Shown: piece after piece, positions 33,668 through 46,137 of the stretch | Layout of the letters: every line of letters starts with the position of its first letter | Numbering within the stretch: the first letter of the stretch is position 1 | Assembly (NCBI GenBank): GCA_003049465.1 | Contig: PYSS01000167.1 | Location: 4,706 to 64,735, forward strand | Source of the DNA: Magnaporthiopsis rhizophila | Taxonomy: Eukaryota; Ascomycota; Sordariomycetes; Magnaporthales; Magnaporthaceae | DNA: 60,030 nt | Direction: 5' to 3' | Translations under genes and position numbers: made by a program | Notes under the pieces: generated by a model | Database searches by the model: none | Told to the model about the DNA's origin: nothing | The model's input: only the letters and a program-made list of their open reading frames with translations

Positions 33668-34238
33668 GCGGATTTGTTTTGGTATACTTAATAACCCTTG
33701 TGACGATACTGTGTAATGTAAGAAACCGCCGTCAAAATTTGAGACGAGAGGTATACCAAGCTGTAAATACAAGTAATGTCAAAGTTGCCGACCTACGTAA
33801 CAGAATGTATCAGGCTCTGTAATGTTTGGATGGTCAAGATTCCAGAGTACCTAGGCAGCCATCAAGTCACTCCTTGAGCCAGTACACAATATCATCCTTG
33901 TGCACGGAGCCCGATGCTATAGAATGGACAGTCTCATATTCTAACTGCTAACGACCCATCTATTTCACCCCCTTCCCCGCCCGGGAGAAATCTGCATCCA
34001 ATGGAGGTCTAAGAGGTATTGCCGTCAAAAATAAAACAAGACAAAGGAGAAGGAAAGAAAAAAAAAAAAAAAAAAAAGGAGAAAAAAAAAGACAAAAAAC
34101 CACGACACGAGAATATTATATCTACAATATGACCATTGCCAACCGCATCCTCGTTTGCGTTGGCATCCTCCAGAGAACCAACCACACCCTGTATATCTAG
34201 CTTGGCCGGGAAGAGGCAAAGGGTGCGGCTTTACAAAG

Positions 34239-34281
<43 letters not shown>

Positions 34282-35003
34282 NAAAAAAAAAAACGAACCA
34301 AACATACAAGCGCCGTACGCAATGAGGAGGAAGGGGACGTAAGCTGGGCTCGGTCCGGACATCATGTTTGACCTAGAAGCGGGACATGTCTGACAAGGGA
34401 TATTCGAGGGCCTCGCGCAGGAAGAATACGACAGCGAGGAGAGCGGGATAAAAGGGGCATCAGCTGAAATGGGGACATCGCCAGAACAGGTGGGCGGTGG
34501 GTTACAAGAGAGAATAGCTGAAAGGGACAGAAATGAGATCGAAAGATGGCGGACGAAGAGATGACAATATTCAAACAAAGGGAAGCGCGCGCATGCGTCG
34601 ACAAAGGAGACTGACAGGAGACAGAAGGCTGATTTTATGCTTGTTCCATGCAATAGTGGTATCATGACGATGTCGCGAGAGTAGACTAGAGAAGAAGAAA
34701 AAAGAGAATCGGAAAAAGACGGAAAGATAAAGAAAGAAAAGTGCTGTGACGGCTTCCCAAAAAAAAAAAAAAAAAAAAGCCAAAAGAGCCAAGTCAAGGA
34801 AGGGGGTTGTGTTTATAGTGTTTGTTTTGGCTCTGCCTTCCATGCAAAGGAGCCCATCCCAATTCTCACCTGCGCCATGATCATCGACAAGGCAAGTCTG
34901 ATCCAAAAGTCCCACTCACTCTCCATGTCGTATAGGTACGTATGTAAGCTTTATCGATTCGATAGGCTGAGCTGGGGGGCTTGCGCGGCAACAAGCAGCA
35001 GCC
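33668..35003. other. Intergenic region rich in poly-A tracts
   Basis: This convergent region lies between COA6 (+) and MSS4 (-). It has A tracts at 34060-34077, 34242-34293 (with an undetermined base at 34282) and ~34759-34778. On the minus strand these are T tracts. Apparent ORFs across them carry Phe homopolymers and are not genes. Confidence 0.6.
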
Positions 35004-38000
35004 TCATAGCCTATCGAGGGCCGCTCCAAATTCGTCGAGGTTGAGACGGTCGCTCTTGCCGGGAATCGGTGGCAGGGCCTTATCCAAGCTGGACCGACCG
35101 ATACCGCCCTTACCCAGGCTCGCTGAACCAGAGCCGGACCTCGCCCTCCCGGGAGAGACGCTGGTACCACCGCCACCCACGACGCCATATCCGCTGTCCG
35201 CGCTCTCGGGCTTCAGGTGACTGCTCTTCGGCGGTGTCGGCGGCGGATGCCCAGGCGGCCTGCTGCTGGCGCGGCCCGGGGTGTACGACAGAGTTCCGAA
35301 GCCTGGTTGTTGCGACATGGCGGGGTGGCTTGGAGCGTCCTTGGCCGGCGTGATCGGGCGTTCGCTATCCGTCGTCGTCGAGATGGCGGATCTGATCGAG
35401 GCATGGCTTCTGCTGCGTCCTCCAGTGGAGGATGCCTCGGCGGTCTCCTCAACGACGGGCAGAATAGCAGCCGCTTGCAGCGACTCACGGCGCTCCGTGG
35501 GTCCCATAGAGTTTCCCAGGCCGTTCGCAACTGTGCCGCTAGAGGCGACGGTGGCCGAGGTGGGCACTCCCCCTGGAGCCGGGACCACGGTACGGATGAC
35601 CCTCTCTGGGACGTCAAGCTCGCGATCGGCATGCTTGAAGGCCTCCTGTTCTGCCCGGCGAATTACGGCATCTGCCTCTGGCGACCGCGCCGGAGACGCA
35701 TATTGCGGAACCGGCGGGGGTTGGTGCGTAGGGACAGGAGGAATGCCCGAAGGGCCCGATGCGGATTTCCGCCGAATGCTGTTGTTCCAGCTCGAGACGC
35801 GCTCCTTTCCTTTGCCCGCAGCATCACTTCGCTCGGCTGCCGCGATTGCTGCCGCTGATGCCTGCTCTCTCGCCTCGCGATCTCGCGCCTCGCGCGCAGC
35901 CTCTTCAGGGGACATGGTTATGCCGGACATGAAGTCGAGGAAGCGGTCGCCGTATTCTTCGGGAGGAAGGGCGGATATCTGGGTCCGGTCGCTCTTGAGC
36001 CCCTTCCAGAAGTTCTCAATCTTTTTGATTATTCCGTACTATACGAGCTTTTGTCAGTGCCTAATCACGACGACACGACATGTTGCAGATCGAAGCGGAT
36101 AGAGAGTTGGGCAACTTACGTGAGTTAAGCAATCAATGACCCCGAGGTAGTAGATTTCCTCTCCCGGCGTGTTGTCTTCGTGGGTGGCTTGGAATCCGCC
36201 ATCGTCCTTGTAGAAAACTGAGTCGGACTTCGTCCCTTCCTCGAGCTCATCCGGCATGGTGCTGCTGCCCTCTCCCATTGGAATAGGACGCTCGGCCTTG
36301 ATCATCTGCCGGAGCTCCCGGGCCTTGCGCTGGTTTTCCAACTTGGACGGCGTCCTGAGCAGCACAGACTTGCCCGGATCCTGGTCGTCCACGTCCGCAG
36401 CTCCTCCAGGGTTGAACACCTGGAGCGTCTTGTGGCGCAGGTTCTCGTCGTTGCCCTTCTTCAGGTCGTGGATGCCGATCAGCAGCGAGTAGTCCATGAT
36501 CTTGAGCTTCTGCAGCAACTTCACGTCCTTTCTGAGCTGCTCAAGGAAAAGCTGCTTCTTCTGGATGCCGAGCTCCAGATGCTTCTGCCGCCGCAGCCAG
36601 TTCAGATCCTTGAGCGTTGCCCGGGGGTTGGTGCCCAGGTTGTCTTCCTTGTACTCCCTCCCAACCGTCGAGCCTTTGAGGTCGTAGGTCTGATGGATGT
36701 CGCGGTGCGGCGGGAAAAGGTTGTTCATGACCACGAAGTGAATCTTCCTGCCGTACTGGACCTTGACACGATGCAGTCCGTAGAACTGTGACAGCAGCGT
36801 GTTGGGGTTGTTTTGAGCATGCTCGTAGTAGTCCTTGAGGATCTTGCGCAGAAACCGGTGCTCCGCATGGTGGATGGTCTTGATGATATACTTGTAGTCG
36901 CGCGAAAAGTAGAAGAAGCTCCCGCTTTTGCCGGGGGAGCCGAGCTCGGAGAGGATGTACTTCCCGGTCAGAGACATTAGATAGTCCGCCGGGTCAAGGC
37001 CGAACAGAGCCCTGAGTCGTCGGAACACCCACGGGGCGTAGTCTTTGAACTTGAAGTCGTACTTGGCCGAAGGCACAAGTTCGTTACCGGCGCTGAGAGA
37101 GTCCTTGGTGAGTAATGGTTCTAGCCGAGCAAACGTGGTATGGTATGTGTTTCGGGTGAAAAACTTACATATCAAAAGTAGACTTTTGCTTAGCCAGGAA
37201 GTCTTCATCGGTCAAGGGTCTGTCCAGTTTCGCGTTTGTGCGTGAGACCGAGACGCGGATTCCCGTTAACATGTTGTAAGCGGCAACCCAGTTGGCGTGG
37301 CTCTCGTCGACCTTGGTGCCAACAAGCACGCGATCATCGTCCTCCAACTCCAAGCGCTTCCGCTTGCTGGCCCGCTTCTGGCGGTAAGCCTCGGCCCACC
37401 TAAGGGCGTCGTCGTCGGGTATGACCTCATCTCGGGGAATATCAGAGTGCAGCGACCTCGTGTTCCTCCGCCCCAGGCTCAAAGATGGCCTCCGCCCGCC
37501 GACCGGCGTGCCCGTGGGAGAGAAGCGGCCGCTGGCGTAGGCGGCGTCCGCTCCATCCCGCGAGGCTCGAGAGGGCCCGGCCTTGGGGACCTCCAGAGTG
37601 TGACGATGCTTCAGCCCCTGCGTTGGGGGAGCCAGAGCGGCAGAGGACGACGAGGGCGTAGCCCCAGCTGACTGATATTGCGGCGGCGAAGAAAATCTAT
37701 GTGGCTGGTTCGGGTTGCGATTGCCCGGGTCCGACAGAGGAGGACTCGATCTAGCAGGACTGGCCGGGGTGGAGAAGAAGCCGGGGATACTGCTGGACGG
37801 GACGGTGAGGGAGGCGCTAGGCGGGGATGTATCCAGAGGTGTGAAGTCCCCTTTGTTTGCGTGCTTAATCTGCATCTCGTGGGGGGTTGGCGGTATCGAT
37901 TCGCCGTTTGTCGACGCCACCGAGGACCGCGGCTGGCCGTCCCTGCTGTGGTTGTTGGGCACAAACGAGGCATCGGGGCCCGGAGCGCCATTGCTCAATC

Positions 38001-38514
38001 GGTGCGGTGGCGTGCGAGGACGCTGGTTATTGTGCTGCTGATGGTGATGTGGTAGGTTCTGTTGCTGGGGCGCGACGGTCCGGTCGACCAAGGTCATGGA
38101 TGGGATCCCGTTGGAGAGCGGCTTGCGTGTCAGAACCTCGGATTGAACCGATCCCAGCTTCTCGACCCCCGTCCTCCCATTCACCATCACCGTGGCCGCG
38201 TTCATGGCAGCGGCGTCGGCAGCGGCCCGGAATCTCTCCTTGGCAGCGTCTACCGCGCCGTCGTCGTTCACGCGCGCGTTCGCGGGACAGACGGACGACG
38301 AGTCGGTAGACGTGTTGCTGGAACTGCTGCTGGAAGCCGCGTCGAAACTGTCATTTGAGTTGTGCGAGGAGGATTCCTTGGATGCGTGCTGGGGTCCATT
38401 GACCTTGTCGCGCGGGAATCCGTCGTACGATGCGTCGAGATCGAGGTGGACGATGCCGCTGTTTCGATTGAAGATATGGCTGCTCTCGTGCTGCTGGTTC
38501 AGGAACGAGGGCAT
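35004..38514 (-). CDS. MSS4: Phosphatidylinositol-4-phosphate 5-kinase Mss4
   Basis: Exons are 37169-38514, 36120-37092 and 35004-36038, giving 1,117 aa. Intron 37093-37168 ends in the pyrimidine-rich ctctcag; intron 36039-36119 has gtaagt...ctgac...tatag. The N-terminal ~445 residues are Ser/Pro/Asn-rich and disordered. The kinase domain starts at about 450 (AGNELVPSAKYDFKFKDYAP), with the nucleotide loop around GSPGKSGSFF, the lysine region YKYIIKTI, MNNLFPPHRDIHQTYDLKGS (catalytic DLKGS at ~586-590), KIMDYSLLIGIHD (~648) and the GVID metal site before CLTHYG. The tail is Ala/Arg-rich coiled then Pro/Ser-rich. The enzyme makes PI(4,5)P2 at the plasma membrane, controlling actin and endocytosis. 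The start chosen is the first ATG in the open frame (MPSFLNQQ); the frame stays open upstream to an acceptor-like ttttccag ending at 38608, so an upstream exon is possible. Confidence 0.93.
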
Positions 38515-41110
38515 TTCCGCGTCGGGCAAGGCGGCTGGAAATGGTGGCGTTTTGGGTGTGAGAGCCTGCTGAGCGGCCCAGGAGCGAAGACGGCTGCCAA
38601 AACGATGCTGGAAAATGGGGCGTTTGTTAGGAGAAGGGCGAGTGGCGGCCGACTGCCCTAGACATGCTCAGATGGGCGTGCCGTATCGGTCGGTCGGCGT
38701 TTAGTCGGGGTCGCGCTGTGTTGTGTCGTGACCAGGGATGAAAGGGGAGAGGAAAGAAAAAAAAATAGGAGAGGATTGAGAGTTCCTGGCACAGGGGGCT
38801 GTGAATGGCGGTTGTGGTTCAGCTGGGTGTATGCGTAGGTGGTTCCTGTTGAGTAGGAGTGCTTGGCTTTGGCAGGGGGACCGGCTTCGAAAAAACCGCT
38901 TCGGGCTTTCGGGTTGCGTTATGTACGAGGGCTGGGGGATGCAGAAATTGAGGCACGGAGCGCTGCTGGATTGGACCATTAGGGGGCACTCAATCGCTCG
39001 GCACAGCCTGAGCCGCGGGCACAAAAAGACGCCCAGGTGCCACGTACGTCGACGAAATGGAGCCGCCCTATGCGCTGTAGAGAGGAGACCATACAGGGCA
39101 TACAGGATACATGAAGAGAAAACTACCAATGCGCAAACGAGTCAAAGGCCCTCTTCACACAACGGGTGCCTCGCGGAAGTGTCAATACTTTGGGCGTGAC
39201 AAGGCGGGAGTTGCAGACGCCAGCACAGCACTGGATGGATTTGATGGCGTCGAGTGCAGATTAACGCAAACGCAAATTGAATGCACACGCGGCGCCACCA
39301 CCGATCGGGTCTCAATATGAATAGCAGCTGCGGCTTGCACCCTCGCTAGGAGGAGGCTATCCGTTGTGGGCTCCAGTTTTCTAATGTTGGCGTTGCAGGC
39401 TCCGCCCGCCTGGGTTGCAGGGCGATCGGCCCAAAAGACAAATGGCTGAGAGGGGGGCCAAGGGAACCTGGCTCCTCCTCATTTCGCGGTCCCACGCTCT
39501 GCTCTCCGCTGTCCTATCTCCATATCGGCGGCCGCGTGTCCCGCCGGTCAGCAAAAGCAAAAGAAAAGAAAGGGAAAAAGGCTAGACACCGATTTCCACA
39601 AAGGGAAGGCGTTTGCAGAGCCACGCGTTAGATGCCACCAATCATGCATGCGACCTTGCCGACCGCCATCACTTGGCTTGATAGCTTCTGTTTCTCGTCC
39701 GTTGGGCGATGGCTGGCAGACGGACGAACAATCCAGCCTTGGCCGCTTGGCCCCTTTGTTTTGTCCAACCTCCGCATTTGCACCGACAAGATGGTGCACG
39801 GATACAGTGCATACCACGCCCCAATGCTGGATTTTGTCGCAGCAAGAGGAGGCTGGATGCATCATCGCAATCCCCTCACATGGCCCTAGCCGAGGGGGTA
39901 CCCTAGCAACCTCGGAAACCCTCGTGCTGAGATCTTGGCTTGAAGCAGGAACAGTACTCAAATCAAACTGAAATCTATGTACGAATAAGCAACGATACAC
40001 CCGGAAAACGAGCAATCCCTGCCGGGAACATGCCCACATCTTCCGGCATTCGAAGCGTCTCCCGTCAGTGGAGGGCTGTCATCGGCCGGCGGTCATTGTT
40101 CGGCCAAGGCCGTGTGTGGCATGGGACGGCCGGCTCGTCGGCCCCACCAGTCGAGGAGACAGATCGGGCGGTCCAGAGCCAAACCAAAAATGATGATGCG
40201 GAAATGGCGACCAGGGTCAAAATATTATGTTTAAATACGTAGATATCTACCAGGTAAATACTGGCGACAGTACTCCCGTGGGCCACCTATCATATGCGTG
40301 ATTCCCGGTCAAGACCCTACGTAAACTGTCCCCAGTCCATCACCAGCACCCCGAGCCTTGGTCCGTATGTGTTTACAGCAATCCTGTGGGTGATCCCGGC
40401 ATAAGAACGTCCCCGCGCCGCAATGAGCATAGTCAGGCGGTGAGATGAGAAATACCGCATATCTCCTTTGCTTGCACGGCCTCATACTGTCAGTTATGGA
40501 GCAAAGTCTCCTGAAAGCCATGTGCCCTGTGCATATGGGGGAATTCATCACTCCTTTACATAACGACCATTCGAAGCAGATTGATGTCGACGCCCCTGAA
40601 AAAGCACATGTCCATGATCGAACATCAACGTGCGACATGCTATCGTGTTCGTGTTCGCCAGAGCACCACACCTGCCATTTGCGGCAGCAGTGCTTGTTTC
40701 GCCCAGCTTCCACTATCGCCCTTTCGTCACAGAAAACTTCCAAGCCATCCATCCGTCATCCTTCAATGATGAAGACGGTTGGAAAGCCCGGCCAGGCAAC
40801 GGCGTGGAAACGTGGCGATCGTTGTGGGAGGAGACTCAGGCCTGCCCACCGTCCATCATTGCGAGGACATCCCGTGTGAGGTGGAAGGAGATAAATGCCT
40901 GTTGAAAAAGAACCATGCATATTTTGCCAGTAAAACAAACGCCGTGTGAGGACAGTCCCAAAAGCTCCGTCACCAACCCAAAATTTTCCATTTCTCCATT
41001 GTCGTCGCCTTGTCTCCGTCGACGCAGCGTTTCCCCGGCCGATCAGGTACCTGCGAGAAAAAAGGAGAGAGAGAGAGAGAAAGAGTCAAGAGAAAGTGCG
41101 CGCGTCGTGC
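38515..41110. other. Long promoter/intergenic region between MSS4 and eL43
   Basis: 2.6 kb upstream of MSS4 and downstream of eL43 hold only short overlapping ORFs without domains or splice patterns. Just upstream of MSS4 a gttag/ctggaaaa pair (branch and acceptor on the minus strand, 38608-38630) hints at a leader intron. A GA dinucleotide run lies at ~41064-41083 close to the eL43 stop codon. Confidence 0.5.
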
Positions 41111-41744
41111 TTAGACGTCGGCAATCTCACGCAGACGCCTCAAGGTCGATCGGGCGGCGGATGCGGCAGGGGTCGCGACGACGTAGGCGCCTCCACTGAT
41201 GGTCTTCTTGCAGGCGCCGCAGTGCCAGATGCCGACGGCCGTCCTCTTGACGGTGTTCTTGCCGCAGAATGTGCTGTTGTTGTTGTCACGCAACAAGCGT
41301 TTTGGTCAGTCCGGCGCCCACGCTTCAAAAGCTAGATAGACGACCGCGGGGGCTCCGATGGACGACAGAGCCCGGATACCACCAAACCAGGCTTCCCATC
41401 CGGAACGTCGTCCGTCTCTTTCCCTGGCCTGCAACCCCGCGTCGGGCGCATCGAGATTTCGGAGGGAAAACGTACCAGGTGTACTTGGCGTGCTGCGACA
41501 CTTCCATGCGCTTCACCTGTTTCCTCAGCGAGGCACCGTACCTACTCGAGGGTTAGGAACCGGGTCGTCGCGGCCGATCGGGGTCGAATTCGCTGTCTCG
41601 AGTTGGGAGAGTAGTATCTCTGCGTACCTAGTACCGTACTTGCCGGTGATACCGACCTCTGCAGCGCGCGTTAGCGATCCGGCTCTCGAAACTGGCAGCA
41701 GCGATCCCCGTTCGACTCTACTTACTGGTCGTGCGCTTGGCCAT
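41111..41744 (-). CDS. RPL43: 60S ribosomal protein eL43 (L37Ae/L43)
   Basis: There are four exons: 41726-41744 (19 nt), 41628-41658 (31 nt), 41476-41541 (66 nt) and 41111-41273 (163 nt). Together they give 92 aa, the family's normal length. The product begins MAKRTTKVGITGKYGTRYGA and continues SLRKQVKRMEVSQHAKYT. A C-x2-C ... C-x2-C zinc ribbon (C39, C42, C57, C60; YTCTFCGK, then WHCGACKK) and the C-terminal SGGAYVVATPAASAARST block follow. The protein binds 23S-like rRNA in the large subunit. Donors are gtaagt, gtacgc and two gtacgt-like; all joins preserve frame. The two tiny 5' exons are too short for ORF scanners and easily missed by gene finders. Confidence 0.95.
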
Positions 41745-43147
41745 TGTGATTTGATTTGGGTGATGAGGGCTGGAAATGCAGGTATCGATCAAAGGCACAA
41801 AAAAGAGCAGGGCAAACCGTTCTCCTCCAAATTTTGTGATGGTGGGATTTTGGTGGGTTAGCCTCACACACCCTAATTGTCCAACTTGGAAGGATGCGCC
41901 CACGTGACTCTGTGGCTGAAAGCAAACGCCACACTTGTCAGATGGCTCGTGCGTTCCCCCCCACAGCCCCCCGCCGTTTGATGTGCTGTGCGCTGCCTCA
42001 CCAGCCAATTATTCGTTCAGATTGTGTCAGTATCATGCAGCTCCGTCTACGGTAGAAACATGACAACGAAGCGAGTCGAACACCTAAATAACTGTTTTAC
42101 GTCGTGCTTCGTGTTTACGCAGCCCATCTGCGGATAGTCCTGGCCTTTCAACTTCGATTGGCTCATTTGTTGACGCTTGGCCCAGACGCCAACTACGTCG
42201 GCGACATGCGTTTCCGGGAAGTATATCCCATGGCTGCTAGTCACCCTTGAAGCTATCGCCAATTCCTGAGCCATTCCTCTACTCAAGAGGCTAGTAATGA
42301 CATGCTTACACCAACCCGCTTAGCCACGATATAGACCCATAAAGTCTGTGTGCACCGGGATGCGTATCGTTCTCGAACGTCATCCATGTCGTCTAGCAAG
42401 AGAGACTACTGTGGATTGCCCTGGGAAAATGCCGTCCGCCTCGCTGCCGTAGCTTGATGGCTGGCCGTCGCTTGCTCGGGTATCGGTCTCTGCTTTGTGA
42501 TATTGACGGGTCCAATCGATGGGCTATTCGCTGTTGTGTTTCCGAGGAGCTTCAAGTAGGTAGACCGAGAGCGGGACTTGTAAGAATGGGCCACTACTGC
42601 CCAATGATAAGCGCTTGTTGTCGGCGACTCTAGGTGCTCCAGGTTCGGCGAAAGGTGAGGAAACATGATCAATGAGAAGGAGCCTGTGCTGATAGCATTC
42701 CTTGGTTATAGAAAATCGACTGGTCCTGACTCCATGGCATTGGAAGGAGTCGACACTCGATATAATTTCTTTTTGGCACATTTGTTTGCAGGGACAGATC
42801 CCATAAGGCATTGGCGAATCTCTCGGAGTGCTTAGGCACAGCTGGGCTTTGTAGTGCCTATTTTGTCTCAAAGCATCACGCTGGGAATAACGTATAGAAA
42901 TGATCGCTCGACATCCTTCATTATCAGACCAGGTCACTTGTTTTGCATCATATGGCGTCTACCTATAAATTCGGATATCATAGCTCAGGTCCACAGCCGG
43001 TGCCTTGAGAGGCCTCTTGGAAACAGGGTGATATACCGACATCATCTGCTGACACTGGTTCGGATTACGATTGTCATGGTATCAAACACGGGACCAGAGG
43101 CTCTGACAACCAGCACCGACACAAAATGTTGATACAACTCATACATG
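41745..43147. other. eL43 promoter and CFT2 3' flank
   Basis: There is no gene. Upstream of the eL43 ATG, an acaccctaa element (41867-41875) and a cacgtgac E-box (41901-41908) resemble the Tbf1-type and Cbf1-type sites found at ribosomal protein promoters of filamentous ascomycetes; the match is by eye. Remaining ORFs on either strand are short and featureless. Confidence 0.5.
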
Positions 43148-46137
43148 TTATGCACCCGCGACCACAGCGAGCCCGTCGTAGATGGTCTTTTTAACTGCGT
43201 AGAACGTCCCGCCCATACGCGTGGCTGGCCCCCCGCCCGTCGGTACCCCAACGCTTTCGATCTCGACGCGCCCTGCCGCCGTCTTGCGCACCACCACAGA
43301 CCCGTCGATCAGGAGTGTGCCCTCGCCCCGGAACTCGGCCGTGTGGCCAGAGCTTTGCATGGTCCGCCGCAGGTCGGCCAGCCGTAACTCGCCGACGTGG
43401 AGTGGCTGGGCGGCCGACCGCGAAGCCGAAATCAGTCCTGCGGGTATCACGTCCAGTGTCGGCATGACCGTCACCTCGCCGGTTGCTGCCACGTCTTGGG
43501 AGTTCGTGCTGCCGTCTGGGTTCGGTTTCTGTCGCTTGTTCGCACCGTCCTCGTCTCCAATCTGAGTTGGGGCCGTCGAGGACGGCACTGTCAAGTGTTT
43601 TTGTGCCACTGGCGTTGCGGTCAGGTGCCCTGTGACCGTGACGATGCCCAGGCCGCGAACGGTCTGCCATCGCAGTCTCTTGACGAGAGGCTCCGACAGT
43701 TTGACAACCCAAGCGTTAGTATCGACAGAGGCGTCGACCGAGGCGCCGACGGGCGGCGTGTAGACCTCGATGGCGTTACGCCGACAGTCGTCTGCTACGG
43801 CCTCGGTCTCATCTGCCGACCCGGCGACCAGGATAAGCTTGCGTGGCTGGATCAGCGGGATCAGCATTGCTAGGCTTCTGCGGTCATGGAGACCGGAAAA
43901 GTCCACAAATGCGATCCGGAGGTTGACGGTGATGGTGCTGGTTGTTGTCACCAACTTGGCGGGCCCGGAGATGGTCTCCTCCTCTTCGTCCTCCACAGCG
44001 TCCAGCTCATCCTGGACGACCCCTTGCTGGGTCTGCGAAAGATCCGAGTCCTCCGTTGGCCCGCCCCGTTGTCCTCGCCTGTTCGGCCCACCATGACGTC
44101 TGTCGCCCGCGTCGTCCCACTTGCGCTTCTGACCAAACCCCTCGCTGAAGTCACCTCGCTGTAACGGATTTGCGTCTGGCCTCTCGTTCTCTTCACGTTC
44201 CTCGGCTCGGAGATAGTCTTCTGGTCGGATGAGCTCACCGAACTCGTCGGCCCTCTTCCGACGAACGGCGAGGGGGAACATGCGCTCGCGCCCCTTCTTG
44301 CCCTTGACGGAAAAGTCGTAGACGCCCTTTTTCTTGAGGAGTATCATGACGCCAAGATCCTCGTCCTGAAGCACAACCTTCTTCCTGCTCGCTTGGCCCA
44401 TCGCGGTGGACGCGTTGAGTGCCTTTCCTTGCTGCTCGTTTTCCGATTCGTCCTCGGATTCGGACGACTCGGAGGAAACGTCATCTGCGACGTCGGCCGA
44501 CGCCTCAAGGGTTGTCGCGCCTCCTCCTTGTAGTGTTGCGTGGAGCTGGCGTTGGGTGGCCAGCCACTGCTGATACAGCGGGAGTTCCGTCTCGTCAAGG
44601 GCCGCTCGCTTCGAGTCTACCAGCTGTAGCTCGCGTCCACCAGCATAGATCTGCTCAGCTGAGCCGGCTCCGCTGGACGCCTCGTCTGCTGTTCCATCGC
44701 GCCGCTCCTTCCACCACTCCCACAGCTGTCGAGCTACCGAGGGCTTCTCCCTAGAGCTTGCCGAGGGTTTTTCTGTAAGTATGACTAGGTTCCTGGAGTC
44801 GTCTGCTATTCTGGCCATGACGTCCTTGGAGAAACCCCATTCCAGGCTCGTATCGCTGGCCAGGATGACCTTCCCTCTAGATTCGTTAGATGTCGAGGAT
44901 TGGCTCAGAACCTTTTCGACCTGCGCCTTCCTGTCCAAGACGCGCAGATATTTGAAATCGAACGGACCGGCGTCCCTACCCCTTCCGCCATCAGTGTTCC
45001 CGTTCGTCCGCTTCCCTCCCTGGTCGGCCACGGCCTCGAACTCCTGCACGATGCTGTCGTCCATCCACTCAAACATACTCTTGGCCAGCCTGATGGTGCT
45101 GTTCACGCTGCGCCCGGCGAGGTATAGCTTGGTCGTGCTCAGTCCACCCGCCTCAGTCCCACCACTGGCCTCGGATCGCCACGCGTGCTCCAGCAGGTAA
45201 GCCAGCTCCAGCACCCTGGCACTCGAGTCGACAGGTATCAGCACCGTGCCGCCTCGAGCAACGGCCTGCCTCATAGTGTCCAGAAGCTGCTGGTCGCGTG
45301 CGCCGCGCGACAGACCTCCCTCTCCCGCGCGTGCGCTGCAGATGAGGGCGGTCGGTTTCCTCAGCTGCTCCATAACCTCGGCACCTCCACCTCCATGGCC
45401 ACCGCCCATCCAGGCGGCACCAGCGTACACGTTGTCACGTGCCAAGTTCCAGTCCACCGCATACACGATCGACTCGAGGCCGTGTTGTATGTGCCATATT
45501 GTTCCACCAAGCGAGTGTCCGGAGTTGAAGGCAGTGATAGTCAGGCCGTTTAACGGGGGCGAAAAGGGTGATGCCAAAGGCTGGTGCGGCTGCGAGTACT
45601 TGAGAGGCTGGATGAGTGAGAAGTACTTGGCGATCTCCTCCGTTGTTGGCGCTTGCAGGAGAAAGTTGTGGTTGGCAGACTGGGACTGTGAGTAGGAGAA
45701 GGAGGCTTCGGCGAGGGAGTTGTCTGGTATTGTCGTTGCGGCCAAGGGCGTTGACGAGTAGAGATCCTGGATGAGAGTCCGGCCGAGGTCGATCACGGGC
45801 TGGGTGGCGTAGACGGGGATGCGCGCAAACAGAGGGAAGTGTTTGCAGCAGTGTACGAACGCTGAGAGGTGTGGGACCGTCGCGTGGGTGAGCAGAATCA
45901 GCGAGAGCGTGGGAACCTGCCTGCAAGGTAAAAAGTCAGCCGGATCGCCCAGAGATGGCACGCACGCGCAGCAGCACGTATCCCAACGTACTTTTCCAGC
46001 TCCTTGAGCTTCTCGACATCGAGAGTCTCGTCCCAGCCCACGTCTATGAGCACCTTGACGCCTCCATCGAGTTCCAGCAGCGACTGAGACGCAGTCGCCT
46101 CGGATAGCGCTCCCTGCAGTGGGGAGAACGTGAACAT
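43148..46137 (-). CDS. CFT2: Cleavage and polyadenylation factor subunit 2 (CPSF100/Cft2)
   Basis: Exon 1 is 45992-46137 and exon 2 is 43148-45920; the 71-nt intron has a gtacgt donor and ttgcag acceptor. The protein is 972 aa. Start MFTFSPLQGALSEATASQS, then a metallo-beta-lactamase fold (LELDGGVKVLIDVGWDE, then VPTLSLILLTHATVPHLSAF) in which the catalytic HxHxDH of active relatives is absent (THATVPH). Beta-CASP region follows (FNSGHSLGGTIWHI, VYAVDWN, GGTVLIPVDSSARVLELAYL), an acidic/low-complexity insert (~residues 540-590 and 650-720) and a C-terminal domain (LRIAFVDFSGLHD, MLIPLIQPRKLILVAG). Cft2 is the non-catalytic partner of Ysh1/CPSF73 in nuclear pre-mRNA 3'-end cleavage. An ATG-less upstream extension (from an ATT) is not used. 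Confidence 0.94.
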
